20,327 nt of DNA from NCBI GenBank assembly GCA_904502175.1, contig CAJGDU010000008.1, forward strand, positions 1 through 20,327. The letters are read 5' to 3'. Of the stretch, positions 6,961-13,935 are shown piece after piece. The position numbers and the translations under genes are program-made. Origin of the DNA: Clostridiaceae bacterium. GTDB lineage: Bacteria; Bacillota; Clostridia; Oscillospirales; Acutalibacteraceae. The notes beneath the pieces were generated by a model, which saw only the letters and a program-made list of their open reading frames with translations, searched no databases and was not told the origin of the DNA. Each line of letters begins with the position of its first letter. Within the stretch, counting starts at the first letter, position 1.

Positions 6961-7974
6961 TTACTGGAGCAGCGTGATGCCGTGCTTCTCGCATTCCTCC
7001 AGCATGTCCTCGGGCCACACCGAGACCTGAACCTCACCCACATGGGCTTTTTCCAGCATGAACATGCAGACGCGGGACTGGCCGATGCCGCCGCCGATGG
7101 TCAGCGGCAGAGTGCCGTCGATGATGCCCTTGTGGAAGGGGTACTGCAGGCGCTCTTCACAGCCGGCTTTCTTCAGCTGCTCTTTCAGAGACGCCGCGTC
7201 CACGCGGATGCCCATGGAAGAGATCTCTTCCGCGCAGTTCAGGACTTCGTTCCAGAGGAGCAGATCGCCGTTGAGTTTCCAGTCGTCGTAGTCCGGGGCC
7301 CGTCCGTCATGCTTCTGCCCGCTCTTCAGAACGTCGCCGATCTGCATGATGAAGACGGTCTTCTTCTCCTCCACGATGCGGTCTTCCCGCTCTTTCGGAG
7401 AGAGGTCCGGGTACATATCTTCCAGCTCCTGCGCCGTGATGAAGAACACGTCCGGCTCGATGGTCCGGTGCAGGTCCGGGTACTGGTTGTTCACAAAGGC
7501 CTTGGTGGCAGCCAGGGCGTTGACGATGCGCTGGACGGTGTCCTTGAGGTATTCCTCATTGCGCTGGTCTTCGGTGATGACGCGCTCCCAGTCCCACTGG
7601 TCCACGTAGATGGAGTGCAGCGAGTCGCAGGAGTCGTCTCGGCGGATGGCGGACATGTTGGTGTACATGCCCTCCCCCGGTTCAAACCCGTACCGCCCGA
7701 GGGCCGCGCGTTTCCACTTGGCCAGGGACTGGACCACCTGGGCGGTCCCTTCCACATTCGCCATGTCGAACTCCACTTTGCGCTCGACGCCGTTGAGGTC
7801 GTCGTTGATGCCGCTGGCCGCCGTCACGAAGAGCGGGCAGGTCACGCGGCGCAGGTTCAGCGCAAGACGGATGTTCTTCTGGAACGCGTCTCTGGTGAAT
7901 TCTACAGCGGTCTGTGTCTCCTTGGGAGACAGCTTCGCTTTGTAGCCTTCGGGAAATATGAGTCCTTCGTACAT
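6961..7974 (-). CDS. asnA: Aspartate--ammonia ligase (AsnA-type asparagine synthetase)
   Basis: A 337-residue class II aminoacyl-tRNA-synthetase-like enzyme that makes asparagine from aspartate, ammonia and ATP. Family landmarks are present in order: SLAKWKR, GEGMYTNMSAIRRD, HSIYVDQWDWERV, RAPDYDDWKLNGD, SSMGIRVDA and the C-terminal GGGIGQSR. Length matches the E. coli enzyme (330 aa). The ATG at 7974 gives a family-like N-terminus (MYEGLIFPEGYKAKL). An in-frame GTG at 7986 would add four residues and overlap the gdhA stop; the only Shine-Dalgarno-like AGGG, inside the gdhA end, fits neither start well. It is directly downstream of gdhA in the same operon and ends before a strong terminator, so two ammonia-using enzymes are co-expressed. 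Confidence 0.93.
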   Translation of the reverse strand: MYEGLIFPEGYKAKLSPKETQTAVEFTRDAFQKNIRLALNLRRVTCPLFVTAASGINDDLNGVERKVEFDMANVEGTAQVVQSLAKWKRAALGRYGFEPGEGMYTNMSAIRRDDSCDSLHSIYVDQWDWERVITEDQRNEEYLKDTVQRIVNALAATKAFVNNQYPDLHRTIEPDVFFITAQELEDMYPDLSPKEREDRIVEEKKTVFIMQIGDVLKSGQKHDGRAPDYDDWKLNGDLLLWNEVLNCAEEISSMGIRVDAASLKEQLKKAGCEERLQYPFHKGIIDGTLPLTIGGGIGQSRVCMFMLEKAHVGEVQVSVWPEDMLEECEKHGITLLQ

Positions 7975-7978
7975 GTTG

Positions 7979-9319
7979 TTATACACATCCCTGAGCCTTC
8001 ATGGCTTCCGCGACTTTCAGGAAACCGGCGATGTTGGCACCCGCCATGTAGTTTCCTTCCAGGCCGAACTCTTTGGCTGCGGAGTCACAGGAGGCAAAAA
8101 TATCTTTCATAATAGTTTGAAGTCTACCATCAACTTCCTCGAATGTCCAGCCGTAACGCATGGAGTTCTGGGACATTTCCAGACCGGATACGGCGACGCC
8201 GCCGGCATTGGCCGCTTTGGCCGGGCCGTAGAGCATGTTGTTGGCGAAGTAAACTTCGATGGCTTCGGGCGTGGAGGGCATGTTCGCGCCTTCGCAGACA
8301 CAGTAGCAGCCGTTGGCAGCCAGAGCCTTCGCGGAGGCCTCGTCGATCTCGTTCTGGGTGGCGCAGGGCAGCGCGATGTCGCAGGGAGTGCTCCACACGC
8401 CGGCGCAGCCTTCATGGTACTCGGCATCCGGATGGGTGCTGACGTACTCTTTGATTCTCTTTCTCTCGACTTCCTTCAGCTGCTTGACACAGTCGAGGTC
8501 GATGCCGTTCTTGTCGACGATGTAGCCGTTGGAGTCGGACATGGTGATGACTTTCGCACCCAGAGCAGTGGCTTTTTCCACCGCGTAGATGGCGACGTTG
8601 CCGGAACCGGAGATGCAGACGGTCTGGCCCTCGAAGGACTTGCCGTTCGCCTTCAGCATCTCGTTGCAGAAATAGCACAGACCGTAGCCGGTGGCTTCGG
8701 TTCTGGCGAGGGAGCCGCCGAAGGTGAGGCCCTTGCCGGTCAGGACGCCGGAGAACTCGTTGCGGAGTCTCTTGTACTGGCCGAACATGTAGGCGACTTC
8801 ACGGGCACCGGTGCCGATGTCGCCGGCGGGAACGTCGGTGTCGGGGCCGATATGCTTGGAGAGCTCGGTCATGAAGCTCTGGCAGAAACGCATGACCTCG
8901 GCGTCGGACTTGCCCTTCGGGTCGAAGTCGGAGCCGCCTTTGCCGCCGCCCATGGGCAGGGTGGTCAGGGAGTTTTTGAAGATCTGCTCAAAACCGAGGA
9001 ACTTGATGATGCCAAGGTAGACAGACGGATGGAGACGCAGGCCGCCTTTGTAGGGGCCGATGGCGGAGTTGAACTGGACGCGGAAACCGCGGTTGACCTG
9101 GACTTTGCCGTTGTCGTCGACCCACGGAACGCGGAAGATGATCTGGCGTTCCGGCTCGACGATGCGCTCGAACACGCCGGCTTCAATGAGGTCGGGGCGG
9201 GCGTCTGCCACGGGGTCCAGAGACTCGAACACTTCGGTGACGGCCTGGATGAACTCCGGCTGGTCGCTGTCGCGCTTTTTGACACTTTCAAGGACTTCGA
9301 TGAGGTGCTGGTTCTTCAT
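7979..9319 (-). CDS. gdhA: Glutamate dehydrogenase, probably NADP-dependent
   Basis: A 446-residue hexameric-type glutamate dehydrogenase catalysing 2-oxoglutarate + ammonia + NAD(P)H to glutamate. Substrate-binding and catalytic residues are visible: Lys91 in PYKGGLR, Lys127 in MGGGKGG and Asp167 in PAGDIG. The coenzyme Rossmann motif is SGSGNVA (237-243), and SDS at 261-263 at the end of the next strand is typical of NADP-using members, so NADP preference is inferred. The frame extends to a TTG at 9328, but the ATG at 9319 is preferred because GGAG lies 10 nt upstream of it and only 1 nt from the TTG. It is the first gene of an operon with asnA. The promoter is a perfect consensus, and the leader contains a terminator-like hairpin. 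Confidence 0.95.
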   Translation of the reverse strand: MKNQHLIEVLESVKKRDSDQPEFIQAVTEVFESLDPVADARPDLIEAGVFERIVEPERQIIFRVPWVDDNGKVQVNRGFRVQFNSAIGPYKGGLRLHPSVYLGIIKFLGFEQIFKNSLTTLPMGGGKGGSDFDPKGKSDAEVMRFCQSFMTELSKHIGPDTDVPAGDIGTGAREVAYMFGQYKRLRNEFSGVLTGKGLTFGGSLARTEATGYGLCYFCNEMLKANGKSFEGQTVCISGSGNVAIYAVEKATALGAKVITMSDSNGYIVDKNGIDLDCVKQLKEVERKRIKEYVSTHPDAEYHEGCAGVWSTPCDIALPCATQNEIDEASAKALAANGCYCVCEGANMPSTPEAIEVYFANNMLYGPAKAANAGGVAVSGLEMSQNSMRYGWTFEEVDGRLQTIMKDIFASCDSAAKEFGLEGNYMAGANIAGFLKVAEAMKAQGCV

Positions 9320-9367
9320 AGTTTTCAAACTCCATTCTTTGCATATTTATGATGGTTTAAAATGACG

Positions 9368-9429
9368 AAAAAAATAAGCGGCAAAACGATACAGTACACC
9401 CTTGGGTGACTGCGACGCCTTTGCCGCTT
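9368..9429 (-). promoter_or_regulatory. Candidate attenuator in the gdhA leader
   Basis: In the minus direction the predicted transcript starts almost at the 5' arm AAGCGGCAAA (9429-9420). That arm pairs perfectly with TTTGCCGCTT (9385-9376), and A plus seven T (9374-9368) follow. The 34-nt interior holds a second hairpin (CAGTCACC with GGTG-T-ACTG, 9412-9392) flanked by an internal loop of 7 and 6 nt. This is a terminator between promoter and gene, and the only visible promoter for gdhA is upstream of it, so read-through must be allowed or controlled. The ligand or protein is unknown. No Rfam family was recognised. Confidence 0.6.
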
Positions 9430-9436
9430 GCAAAGT

Positions 9437-9465
9437 ATTATATATGCAAATAATGTATATGTCAA
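9437..9465 (-). promoter_or_regulatory. gdhA-asnA promoter (perfect consensus)
   Basis: Minus strand TTGACA (9465-9460), 17-nt spacer, TATAAT (9442-9437): both hexamers and the spacing match consensus. The predicted start is at about 9430. Confidence 0.92.
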
Positions 9466-9475
9466 CTTTCATTTT

Positions 9476-9491
9476 GTGAGCCTCCGCTCAC
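9476..9491. repeat. Inverted repeat between the divergent gdhA and pyrG promoters
   Basis: GTGAGC-CTCC-GCTCAC, 6-bp arms, lying upstream of both -35 boxes. It has the position of a shared operator; no known regulator site was recognised. The rest of this 371-bp intergenic region (9320-9690) holds the two promoters and their two leaders. Confidence 0.35.
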
Positions 9492-9522
9492 CTGTTTTGG
9501 GGAAATCGCTGTGAAAAACCCC

Positions 9523-9551
9523 TTGAAAAATGAAAAACGGAAGACTATACT
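9523..9551 (+). promoter_or_regulatory. pyrG promoter
   Basis: TTGAAA (9523-9528), 17-nt spacer, TATACT (9546-9551). The predicted start near 9558 gives a leader of about 130 nt. The start region is GTAAAAC and lacks the G-run used for CTP-sensed stuttering in Bacillus pyrG. Confidence 0.82.
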
Positions 9552-9604
9552 TTTCTTGTAAAACAAATATCATTTTTCATTTTGAGAAGTGAGCAATGGA
9601 GTTC

Positions 9605-9656
9605 ATTTGCGTCACGGGCCTCGTGCCCCCAAAACGCAGGTGGGCTTTTTCTTTTT
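9605..9656 (+). promoter_or_regulatory. Possible pyrG leader attenuator
   Basis: A terminator-like stem GCCCCC (9625-9630) pairs with GG-T-GGGC (9639-9645, one bulged T) and is followed by TTTTTCTTTTT (9646-9656). An alternative fold pairs ATTTGCGT (9605-9612) with ACGCAGGT (9634-9641, two G-U pairs) around GGGC/GCCC (9617-9620 with 9625-9628). The two folds compete for the same GCCC and GGT. Regulation by attenuation is inferred. Confidence 0.45.
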
Positions 9657-9690
9657 GCGTCACTTCCCCGTCAGGAAAAGGAGTGTCTGA

Positions 9691-11286
9691 ATGAGTACCA
9701 AATACATCTTTGTGACCGGCGGTGTCGTCTCCGGCCTCGGCAAGGGCATTACGGCGGCCTCCCTCGGACGCCTGCTGAAGGCCCGGGGCTACAAAGTGGC
9801 GGCCCAGAAGCTGGACCCGTACATCAACGTGGACCCCGGCACCATGAGTCCCTTCCAGCACGGCGAGGTCTACGTGACCGAAGACGGCGCGGAGACGGAC
9901 CTGGACCTCGGCCACTATGAGCGCTTCATCGACGAGGACCTCAACAAGTTCTCGAACCTCACCACCGGCAAGGTCTACTGGAACGTCCTGAACAAGGAGC
10001 GCCGCGGCGAATACCTCGGACAGACTGTTCAGGTCATCCCCCACATCACCAACGAGATCAAGGACTTCATCTACGCCGTCGGAGAACACTCCGAAGCGGA
10101 CGTCGTCATCACGGAGATCGGCGGCACCATCGGCGACATCGAGAGCCAGCCTTTCATTGAGGCGATCCGCCAGGTCTCCCTGGAAGTCGGCCCCGAGAAC
10201 TGCTGCTTCATCCACGTCACCCTCGTCCCCTTCCTCTCCGGCTCCGACGAGCACAAGACCAAACCCACCCAGCACTCCGTCAAGGAGCTGCAGGGCCTCG
10301 GCATCCACCCGAACTTCATCGTCCTCCGCTGCGACAAGCCGCTGGAGCCCGGCATCTTCAAGAAGATCGCCATGTTCTGTAACGTCCGGACAGAGCACGT
10401 CATCGAGAACATGACGGTGCCCACCCTCTATGAGGCTCCGGTCATGCTCGAGAAGCACGGCTTCTCCCGCCTCGTCTGTCTGGACCTCGGCCTGGACCCG
10501 CACGAGCTCGACCTTGCGGACTGGAAGCAGATGGTGGACTCCATTGAACACGCCGCGAAAAACGTGACCATCGGCATCGTCGGCAAGTACGTGCAGCTCC
10601 ACGACGCCTACCTGTCCGTGGCGGAGGCCCTGCGCCACGCGGGCTATGCCTGCGGCGCCCATGTGGACATCGAGTGGATCGACTCTGAACTCATCACTCG
10701 GGAGAACGTCGCTGACATCCTGAAAAACGTCGACGGCGTGGTCGTCCCCGGCGGCTTCGGCAACCGCGGCATCGAGGGGAAGATCGCCACCGCGGAATAC
10801 TGCAGGACCCAGAACCTCCCCTACCTCGGCATCTGCCTCGGCATGCAGATCGCCGTCATCGAGTTTTCCCGGCACGTCTGCGGCCTCGAAGGCGCGAGTT
10901 CCGGCGAGTTCGATGAGACCGCGAAACACAAGGTCATCGACTTCATGCCGGACCAGTACAAAAACATCCGCAAGGGCGGCACCCTCCGCCTCGGCGCCTA
11001 TCCCTGTGTCATCGAGCCCGGCAGCCAGATGGAGAAGTGGTACGGCAAACGGGAGATCCAGGAGCGGCACCGCCACCGCTATGAGTTCAACAACGACTAC
11101 CGGGACGTCCTGCGGGACGCCGGCCTGGTCCTCTCCGGCCACTCCCCCGACGACCTCATCATCGAGACCGTCGAGCTCCCGGAGAACGGCTTCTACATCG
11201 GCGTGCAGTACCACCCCGAGTTCAAGAGCCGCCCGAACCGCCCGCACCCGCTGTTCCTCGGTCTGGTGAAGACAGCACTGAAATAA
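9691..11286 (+). CDS. pyrG: CTP synthase
   Basis: A 531-residue enzyme converting UTP to CTP with ATP and glutamine (or ammonia), the last step of pyrimidine nucleotide synthesis. The N-terminal synthase domain opens with KYIFVTGGVVSGLGKGITAASL and continues with KLDPYINVDPGTMSP and DLDLGHYERF. The C-terminal class I glutamine amidotransferase domain carries the nucleophile Cys382 in GICLGMQ and the His508/Glu510 pair in YHPEF. Length is normal (E. coli 545). RBS AAGGAG is 7 nt before the ATG. It is a single-gene unit with its own promoter, a leader that may attenuate, and a bidirectional terminator. It is divergent from gdhA, linking nucleotide and ammonia metabolism. Confidence 0.97.
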   Translation: MSTKYIFVTGGVVSGLGKGITAASLGRLLKARGYKVAAQKLDPYINVDPGTMSPFQHGEVYVTEDGAETDLDLGHYERFIDEDLNKFSNLTTGKVYWNVLNKERRGEYLGQTVQVIPHITNEIKDFIYAVGEHSEADVVITEIGGTIGDIESQPFIEAIRQVSLEVGPENCCFIHVTLVPFLSGSDEHKTKPTQHSVKELQGLGIHPNFIVLRCDKPLEPGIFKKIAMFCNVRTEHVIENMTVPTLYEAPVMLEKHGFSRLVCLDLGLDPHELDLADWKQMVDSIEHAAKNVTIGIVGKYVQLHDAYLSVAEALRHAGYACGAHVDIEWIDSELITRENVADILKNVDGVVVPGGFGNRGIEGKIATAEYCRTQNLPYLGICLGMQIAVIEFSRHVCGLEGASSGEFDETAKHKVIDFMPDQYKNIRKGGTLRLGAYPCVIEPGSQMEKWYGKREIQERHRHRYEFNNDYRDVLRDAGLVLSGHSPDDLIIETVELPENGFYIGVQYHPEFKSRPNRPHPLFLGLVKTALK

Positions 11287-11290
11287 ACGA

Positions 11291-11321
11291 AAAGACCTCG
11301 GCAGAGCCGAGGTCTTTTTTT
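11291..11321. terminator. Bidirectional terminator between pyrG and the DUF2207 gene
   Basis: Perfect 12-bp arms AAAGACCTCGGC (11291-11302) and GCCGAGGTCTTT (11306-11317), 3-nt loop, T-run to 11321 in the plus direction. A shorter T-run follows in the minus direction. Confidence 0.9.
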
Positions 11322-11326
11322 GTCTG

Positions 11327-13261
11327 TCAACGGCCACCGCCGCCGATGCCGCCGCCGGAGAAGCCGCCGCCACCGCCGAAGGAGGAGAACCCTCCGCCGC
11401 CGGAAGAGGCCGTGTGGATCTCCTGCGCGGAGCGTCCGGCCATGTAGCTGTTGTATGCCGTGTTGGAGAAGTGGTTCATCCAGTGCATCATCCAGATCAT
11501 GTCATAGGTGTTCCAGCCGGCGCCGTAGTAGCCGTACGCCTCCGGATTCGTGAAGAAGTCGGGCACCAGTTCCTTGAACTGTTCCGCCACCTCTTCCGCA
11601 ATGCCGAAGAGGGCGGCATAGGACAGGTAGTCGCCCCAGAGGCCGACGTCCCGCGCTTCGCGCTCGTTGATGATGGTGAACTCTTTGAGGAACTTCCTGA
11701 AGCCGAGAAGGTCGAGGAACTTCTTCCGTCCCGTCTCGCTGAAGGTGGTCTTGTGGGTGTTGAACAGGAAGACCTTTTCGACGGTATCGACGATGTCGCC
11801 GTGGTCTTTCGCCCGTTTGACGCCTTCGTTCAGGACGTCCTCGAAGAAGCCTTCGAGGCGCTCATAGTGAGACTGCCCGTAAGCTTTCAGTTCCTTCTCC
11901 TGAAGGATCTCATCGGAGCCGGCCGCGGCGTGGAGGATCTTCCACAGTTCGTTTTCCGCGGGGCTCATCTTGCCGCTCACGTCTTCTGCCGCCTCCGGCG
12001 GGAAGACGATGGAGGGCACCATCTTTTCGCCGAACAGGCCGCCGAGCCGTTTTTCCGGGGTCTCCTCGACCCGGGCCCAGCCTTCCTTCATCCAGCGCAG
12101 CAGGTACGCCTCGATGATGGCGCCCTTGCCGGGCAGTTCATCCATGGTGTCGAGGGCCATGTAGGACTCCGGCAGGCTGCCTTCAAAGGGAAGGTCTCTC
12201 GAGTAAAGAACTTCCTTCTTTTCCTTGCGGGTGATGTCGGAGACGACCCGTTTGGTCAGACCGCTGCCGCTGGTGCCGCGGCCCATGAGCAGGCGGCCGA
12301 TGCCGAAGATGAAGATGAGAAGGGCGATGAGCGGGATGAACAGCGCCATGAGGAAGTCGACCAGACGGCTGTTGCCGCCGCCGTTGAAGAAGTCGCTCTC
12401 ATCGCCGCCGTAGATCTCGGTGTCCGGAGCAGCAATGGCACTGTCCGTGCCGGACTCGCCGCTGTCGTACGCGTCGAGGTCATAGTCCGAACCGACAAAG
12501 GCCTGCTGCACCACATAGCGGAACGTTTTGTCGTTCTGCACTGCCGGTTCAAACATGCCCTGGTCGAACCGCATCATGACGTTGCAGTAGTTGATGGTGC
12601 CGTTCTCGTCGGACTCGACGATGACGCGGCCGTCCTCCATGCGGGTGGTGCCCATGAGGCCGAAGGCCCAGAACTTCGTGTTGTCCGGAGTCATCTCCTC
12701 GACGTCCTGGGTATCTACCACCACCGAGACATGCTGAGGCTGCGGATGCAGGTTGGAATTGACGAACCGTACATGGAACCCGTCATACCCGTCCGAATAC
12801 CGCTGGACCACATTGGTCATGAGATAGCTCAGCTGATATTTGTGCCGGCCTTCGCCGGAGATGCCCCAGCAGAGCTCGAGACCGCCGTCGGAACGGGGCG
12901 CGATACCGCATTTCTCGTGCTTCATGAGGCGCTTGTCGGCCGTGCTCATGCCGGAGCCCACGTCCCAGTTCTCGCCGACGTAGGTGTACTCCGCGCCGGT
13001 GTCGAGATCTTTGACCTGCATGTTTTTGATGGCCATGTCGCCGAGGTTGTTCTTCGGGACATAGATCTCGGACCAGTCTTCGTCGAGCCCCACGTCCCAG
13101 ACCTCAATGACCTGGGCGGAGCTGTCGTCGAGGAGGGTGACGCTCACGTCGATGGAGTAGTAGACGCCCTCTTCCCCGATGGCGAAGGACGGCACGGTCA
13201 GCACAGCCGCAAAGAGCATGGCGAGCAGGGCGCTCGCCACGCGTGCGAATGCTTTTTTCAT
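11327..13261 (-). CDS. DUF2207 domain membrane protein with Gly-rich tail
   Basis: A 644-residue protein of the DUF2207 family. A signal peptide is clear (MKKAFARVASALLAMLFAAVLTV, cleavage likely after PSFA at about 27). An extracytoplasmic beta-rich DUF2207 domain follows (about 30-250), then an acidic linker, one membrane segment (about 305-327) and a cytoplasmic helical region. The tail is SSGGGGFSSFGGGGGFSGG up to GGGGR, the glycine-rich end typical of the family. Function is unknown; the family is often encoded beside LemA, as here. The start ATG is 7 nt after the lemA stop with no clear Shine-Dalgarno, so translation probably depends on coupling to lemA. It converges on pyrG at a shared terminator. 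Confidence 0.85.
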   Translation of the reverse strand: MKKAFARVASALLAMLFAAVLTVPSFAIGEEGVYYSIDVSVTLLDDSSAQVIEVWDVGLDEDWSEIYVPKNNLGDMAIKNMQVKDLDTGAEYTYVGENWDVGSGMSTADKRLMKHEKCGIAPRSDGGLELCWGISGEGRHKYQLSYLMTNVVQRYSDGYDGFHVRFVNSNLHPQPQHVSVVVDTQDVEEMTPDNTKFWAFGLMGTTRMEDGRVIVESDENGTINYCNVMMRFDQGMFEPAVQNDKTFRYVVQQAFVGSDYDLDAYDSGESGTDSAIAAPDTEIYGGDESDFFNGGGNSRLVDFLMALFIPLIALLIFIFGIGRLLMGRGTSGSGLTKRVVSDITRKEKKEVLYSRDLPFEGSLPESYMALDTMDELPGKGAIIEAYLLRWMKEGWARVEETPEKRLGGLFGEKMVPSIVFPPEAAEDVSGKMSPAENELWKILHAAAGSDEILQEKELKAYGQSHYERLEGFFEDVLNEGVKRAKDHGDIVDTVEKVFLFNTHKTTFSETGRKKFLDLLGFRKFLKEFTIINEREARDVGLWGDYLSYAALFGIAEEVAEQFKELVPDFFTNPEAYGYYGAGWNTYDMIWMMHWMNHFSNTAYNSYMAGRSAQEIHTASSGGGGFSSFGGGGGFSGGGIGGGGR

Positions 13262-13268
13262 AGGAATG

Positions 13269-13832
13269 TTACCGTTTCATATCGGGCATGTCTTTCTTGG
13301 CTTCTTCGGTCTCGAGGTAATCCTTCTTCGGGAAGCCCAGCATGCCGGCGACCAGGTTGGTCGGGAACTGACGGACGACGCGGTTGAACTTGGTGACCGT
13401 GTCGTTGTAGGTCATACGGGCCAGACGGACGTTCTCTTCGTACTGCTTGACGCCCTTCATGGTCTCGGTGTACATGGTGTTCGCCTTCAGGTCCGGATAC
13501 TGCTCCGCAACGGCCATGAAGCGGGCCATGGCCTGGGTGAGGAAGTTCTCCTGGGCCTCGGCGTCGGCAGCCGTGCTGTTCGCCGTAATGGGCTGGCGGT
13601 GGCTGATGACGTCTTTCAGTGTATTGTATTCGTGCTCGTCATACTGCTTGGTGAGGTCGGCCAGCGCGTTCAGCGCGTCCCAACGGGTGTTCTGCTGCAC
13701 ACCGATCTGAGACATGGCGTTGCCGCAGAGCTCGTCGATGGAGACCAGTCTTCTCTGGACCGAGATGACCCAGACGACGACCAGCGCCACAAAGACGACC
13801 AAAATGATGATAGCAATGATTCCAGCAGTCAT
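13269..13832 (-). CDS. lemA: LemA family membrane protein
   Basis: A 187-residue LemA-fold protein. It has one N-terminal membrane segment (about 4-24, IIAIIILVVFVALVVVWVI), then the long helical LemA domain with family signatures (QRRLVSIDELCGNAMSQIGVQ, RWDALNALADLTKQY, ARFMAVAEQYPDLKAN, YNDTVTKFNRVVRQFP). The expected topology is N-terminus out with a short exterior part and a cytoplasmic helical bundle. The molecular role is unknown. It is paired with a DUF2207 gene 7 nt downstream, the common arrangement. RBS AAAGGAG lies 7 nt before the ATG. The upstream 103 bp contain a terminator hairpin and no convincing promoter. Confidence 0.92.
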   Translation of the reverse strand: MTAGIIAIIILVVFVALVVVWVISVQRRLVSIDELCGNAMSQIGVQQNTRWDALNALADLTKQYDEHEYNTLKDVISHRQPITANSTAADAEAQENFLTQAMARFMAVAEQYPDLKANTMYTETMKGVKQYEENVRLARMTYNDTVTKFNRVVRQFPTNLVAGMLGFPKKDYLETEEAKKDMPDMKR

Positions 13833-13850
13833 AGTAAAAACTCCTTTTTC

Positions 13851-13891
13851 AAAAAAAGAATGATAGCGCAGGCAGAAGCCTACACTATCAT
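13851..13891 (-). terminator. Terminator between the suf-ynbB operon and lemA
   Basis: Minus strand arms ATGATAG (13891-13885) and CTATCAT (13866-13860), inner stem AGGC/GCCT (13881-13878 with 13873-13870), followed by TCTTTTTTT (to about 13851). The U-tract ends only a few bases before the lemA ribosome binding site, so it could also act as a lemA leader attenuator. Confidence 0.75.
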
Positions 13892-13935
13892 CTTAAAAGA
13901 TAAAACTAAAAAATACCAGTAAAAAATGAAACACT

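Noticed and set aside
6806..7018. Upstream extension of the carD frame to 7018
   Set aside because: It would overlap the asnA end and its terminator. The residues are not CarD-like, and the RBS and promoter support the start at 6805.
9318..9345. Short upstream reading frame from the ATG near 9345 overlapping the gdhA start
   Set aside because: There is no ribosome binding site, and it overlaps gdhA out of frame. It is likely chance.
9329..9480. T-box or known glutamine/glnA riboswitch ahead of gdhA
   Set aside because: No T-box sequence or specifier stem was found, and the short leader does not resemble the known motifs. It is listed as an unidentified attenuator.
9552..9570. Bacillus-type CTP-sensing reiterative transcription start for pyrG
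   Set aside because: The predicted start region has no G-run. The leader was instead described as a possible attenuator of another kind.
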